A stretch of DNA of 53,291 bases from positions 1-53,291 of the forward strand of contig JAJDOH010000254.1 in assembly GCA_022340265.1 (NCBI GenBank), in the 5' to 3' direction. This stretch comes from Deltaproteobacteria bacterium (GTDB lineage: Bacteria > Desulfobacterota > DSM-4660 > Desulfatiglandales > Desulfatiglandaceae). A model generated the notes under the pieces. The model made no database searches, had not been told where the DNA came from, and saw only the letters and a program-made list of their open reading frames with translations. The translations under genes were made by a program, and so were the position numbers. Numbering within the stretch: position 1 is the first letter of the stretch; each line of letters begins with the position of its first letter. Positions 52,496 through 53,291 of the stretch are shown here, in pieces.

Positions 52496-53291
52496 ATGAT
52501 CCTTTCCTTTCATCCCTGTTTTACGGCCGATCACCAGATTATTCTGGGGGACCGTTCTCTCGGTGAATCGGACCGAAATTTGATTCGCAGCGCCCAGGCA
52601 GTCATCTTGCCGCAAGGACGGGTGGGCCGAATATTCCACGAGTGCCTGAAAGCGGATGTGGCCATGTTTCCCAATTATCAGGCGCGCCACACCTATCCCG
52701 GCAAGGTGGGGCAGAGTCGTCTCTTTGAAACGTTTCAACTCCCCCATCCCAGGACCTTTCGCTGGAGTAGGGTGGATCGGTTAAAGAAGATGGCAAAACT
52801 TCCCCACGAATTTCCCTTCGTGGTCAAAGATGATTCCAGTCATGAAGCTGAAGGGGTTTTTGTGATAACCGGTCTCAAATCCTTTAAAGCAGCGGTCGAT
52901 TTTCTGTCCCTGAAAAAAAATGGCGAAAAGGTGGGTTTTGTCACCCAGGATTTTGTGCCCACCGGCGGAAATGTCCTGAGATCAGTCATTATGGGAGAAC
53001 GGGTTCTTTCTTACTGGAAACGTCCTTCCAAGCCGGGCCAGGTTATCACCACCATCAGCAAAGGTGCCCGCGTTGACCATGACTGGAAACCGGATCTTCA
53101 GGCAAAGGGGAGGGAACAGGCACAGGTTCTGATTGCGCGTACGGGGATTAATCTGGCCGCTGTGGACTTCGTGTTTCCTCTGTTAAAGGAAGATCCCGAG
53201 CCGCTTTTTCTGGAGATCAATTATTTTTTTGGAAGACGGGGGCTGGGCGGCATGGATGCCTACTATCGGCTTCTTTTTGAGGCCATTCAAG
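52496..53291 (+). CDS. ATP-grasp family protein, 3' end beyond window
   Basis: The open frame runs from ATG 52496 through the window edge (265 codons seen). The start MILSFHPCFTADHQI is followed by a pre-ATP-grasp domain, then FPFVVKDDSSHEAEGVF, VTQDFVPTGGNVLRSVI and FLEINYFFGRRG, which match a RimK-like ATP-grasp with its lysine and the acidic-asparagine metal site. Such enzymes join a carboxyl to an amine, thiol or peptide. The substrate is unknown. It is divergent from the FmdB-led unit, sharing a 69-base gap. Confidence 0.82.
   Translation, partial: MILSFHPCFTADHQIILGDRSLGESDRNLIRSAQAVILPQGRVGRIFHECLKADVAMFPNYQARHTYPGKVGQSRLFETFQLPHPRTFRWSRVDRLKKMAKLPHEFPFVVKDDSSHEAEGVFVITGLKSFKAAVDFLSLKKNGEKVGFVTQDFVPTGGNVLRSVIMGERVLSYWKRPSKPGQVITTISKGARVDHDWKPDLQAKGREQAQVLIARTGINLAAVDFVFPLLKEDPEPLFLEINYFFGRRGLGGMDAYYRLLFEAIQ

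Overview
The window reads as the chromosome of a sulfate-reducing bacterium of the Desulfobacterota (former Deltaproteobacteria), most likely a Desulfobacteria-type lineage. The basis is a complete dissimilatory sulfite reductase locus (dsrA, dsrB, dsrD, dsrC and a dsrN-type amidotransferase), a citramalate route to isoleucine, many NtrC-type regulators, and delta-type gene order. No tRNA, rRNA, CRISPR array or intact insertion sequence was seen.

Region 1 (1-15005) is one long co-directional translation cluster. The 3' end of tuf is followed by the S10, spc and alpha operons: rpsJ-rplC-rplD-rplW-rplB-rpsS-rplV-rpsC-rplP-rpmC-rpsQ-rplN-rplX-rplE-rpsN-rpsH-rplF-rplR-rpsE-rpmD-rplO-secY-infA-rpmJ-rpsM-rpsK-rpsD-rpoA-rplQ. 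secY is followed directly by infA, with no adk or map between. Eight of these genes start with TTG.

Region 2 (15006-18766) is a pyrimidine operon, pyrB-pyrC, with an NtrC-type sigma54 activator overlapping its end. A strong intrinsic terminator lies directly before the pyrB ribosome binding site. Region 3 (18810-20498, minus strand) is a lone B12-binding radical SAM protein with a C-terminal TPR-like region.

Region 4 (20682-30334) is a branched-chain amino acid operon: cimA-leuA-leuC-leuD-ilvB-ilvN-ilvC plus a nitrilase-family gene joined to ilvC by an ATGA overlap. Ahead of cimA is a full ribosome-mediated transcription attenuator. It has a 40-codon leader peptide rich in Ile, Val and Leu, mutually exclusive 1:2, 2:3 and 3:4 pairings, and a terminator with a U tract. 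leuB, ilvD and ilvE are not in the window.

Region 5 (30422-40508) is a dense signalling island around an SLC13/DASS anion transporter. On the minus strand, in transcription order, come the transporter, a REC-histidine kinase fusion, a receiver, a divergent receiver, a membrane kinase, a sigma54 activator and another receiver. On the plus strand are a Cache-type kinase and a receiver. Two sigma54-type promoters with an identical -12 region lie before the transporter and before the last receiver gene.

Region 6 (40530-45885) is the dsr locus. dsrC has its own near-consensus promoter and terminator. dsrN runs divergently from dsrA-dsrB-dsrD, which ends at an intrinsic terminator. A TPR protein and a CxxC-rich YkgJ-like protein follow on the same strand.

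Region 7 (47258-53291) is looser. It holds a cyclase-family metal hydrolase, a GC-rich block with hairpins, an AT-rich stretch with a small membrane ORF and a MORN-repeat protein, a four-gene minus-strand set (FmdB-type zinc ribbon, small unknown, zinc-ribbon/HEAT protein, unknown) and a divergent ATP-grasp gene cut by the window edge.
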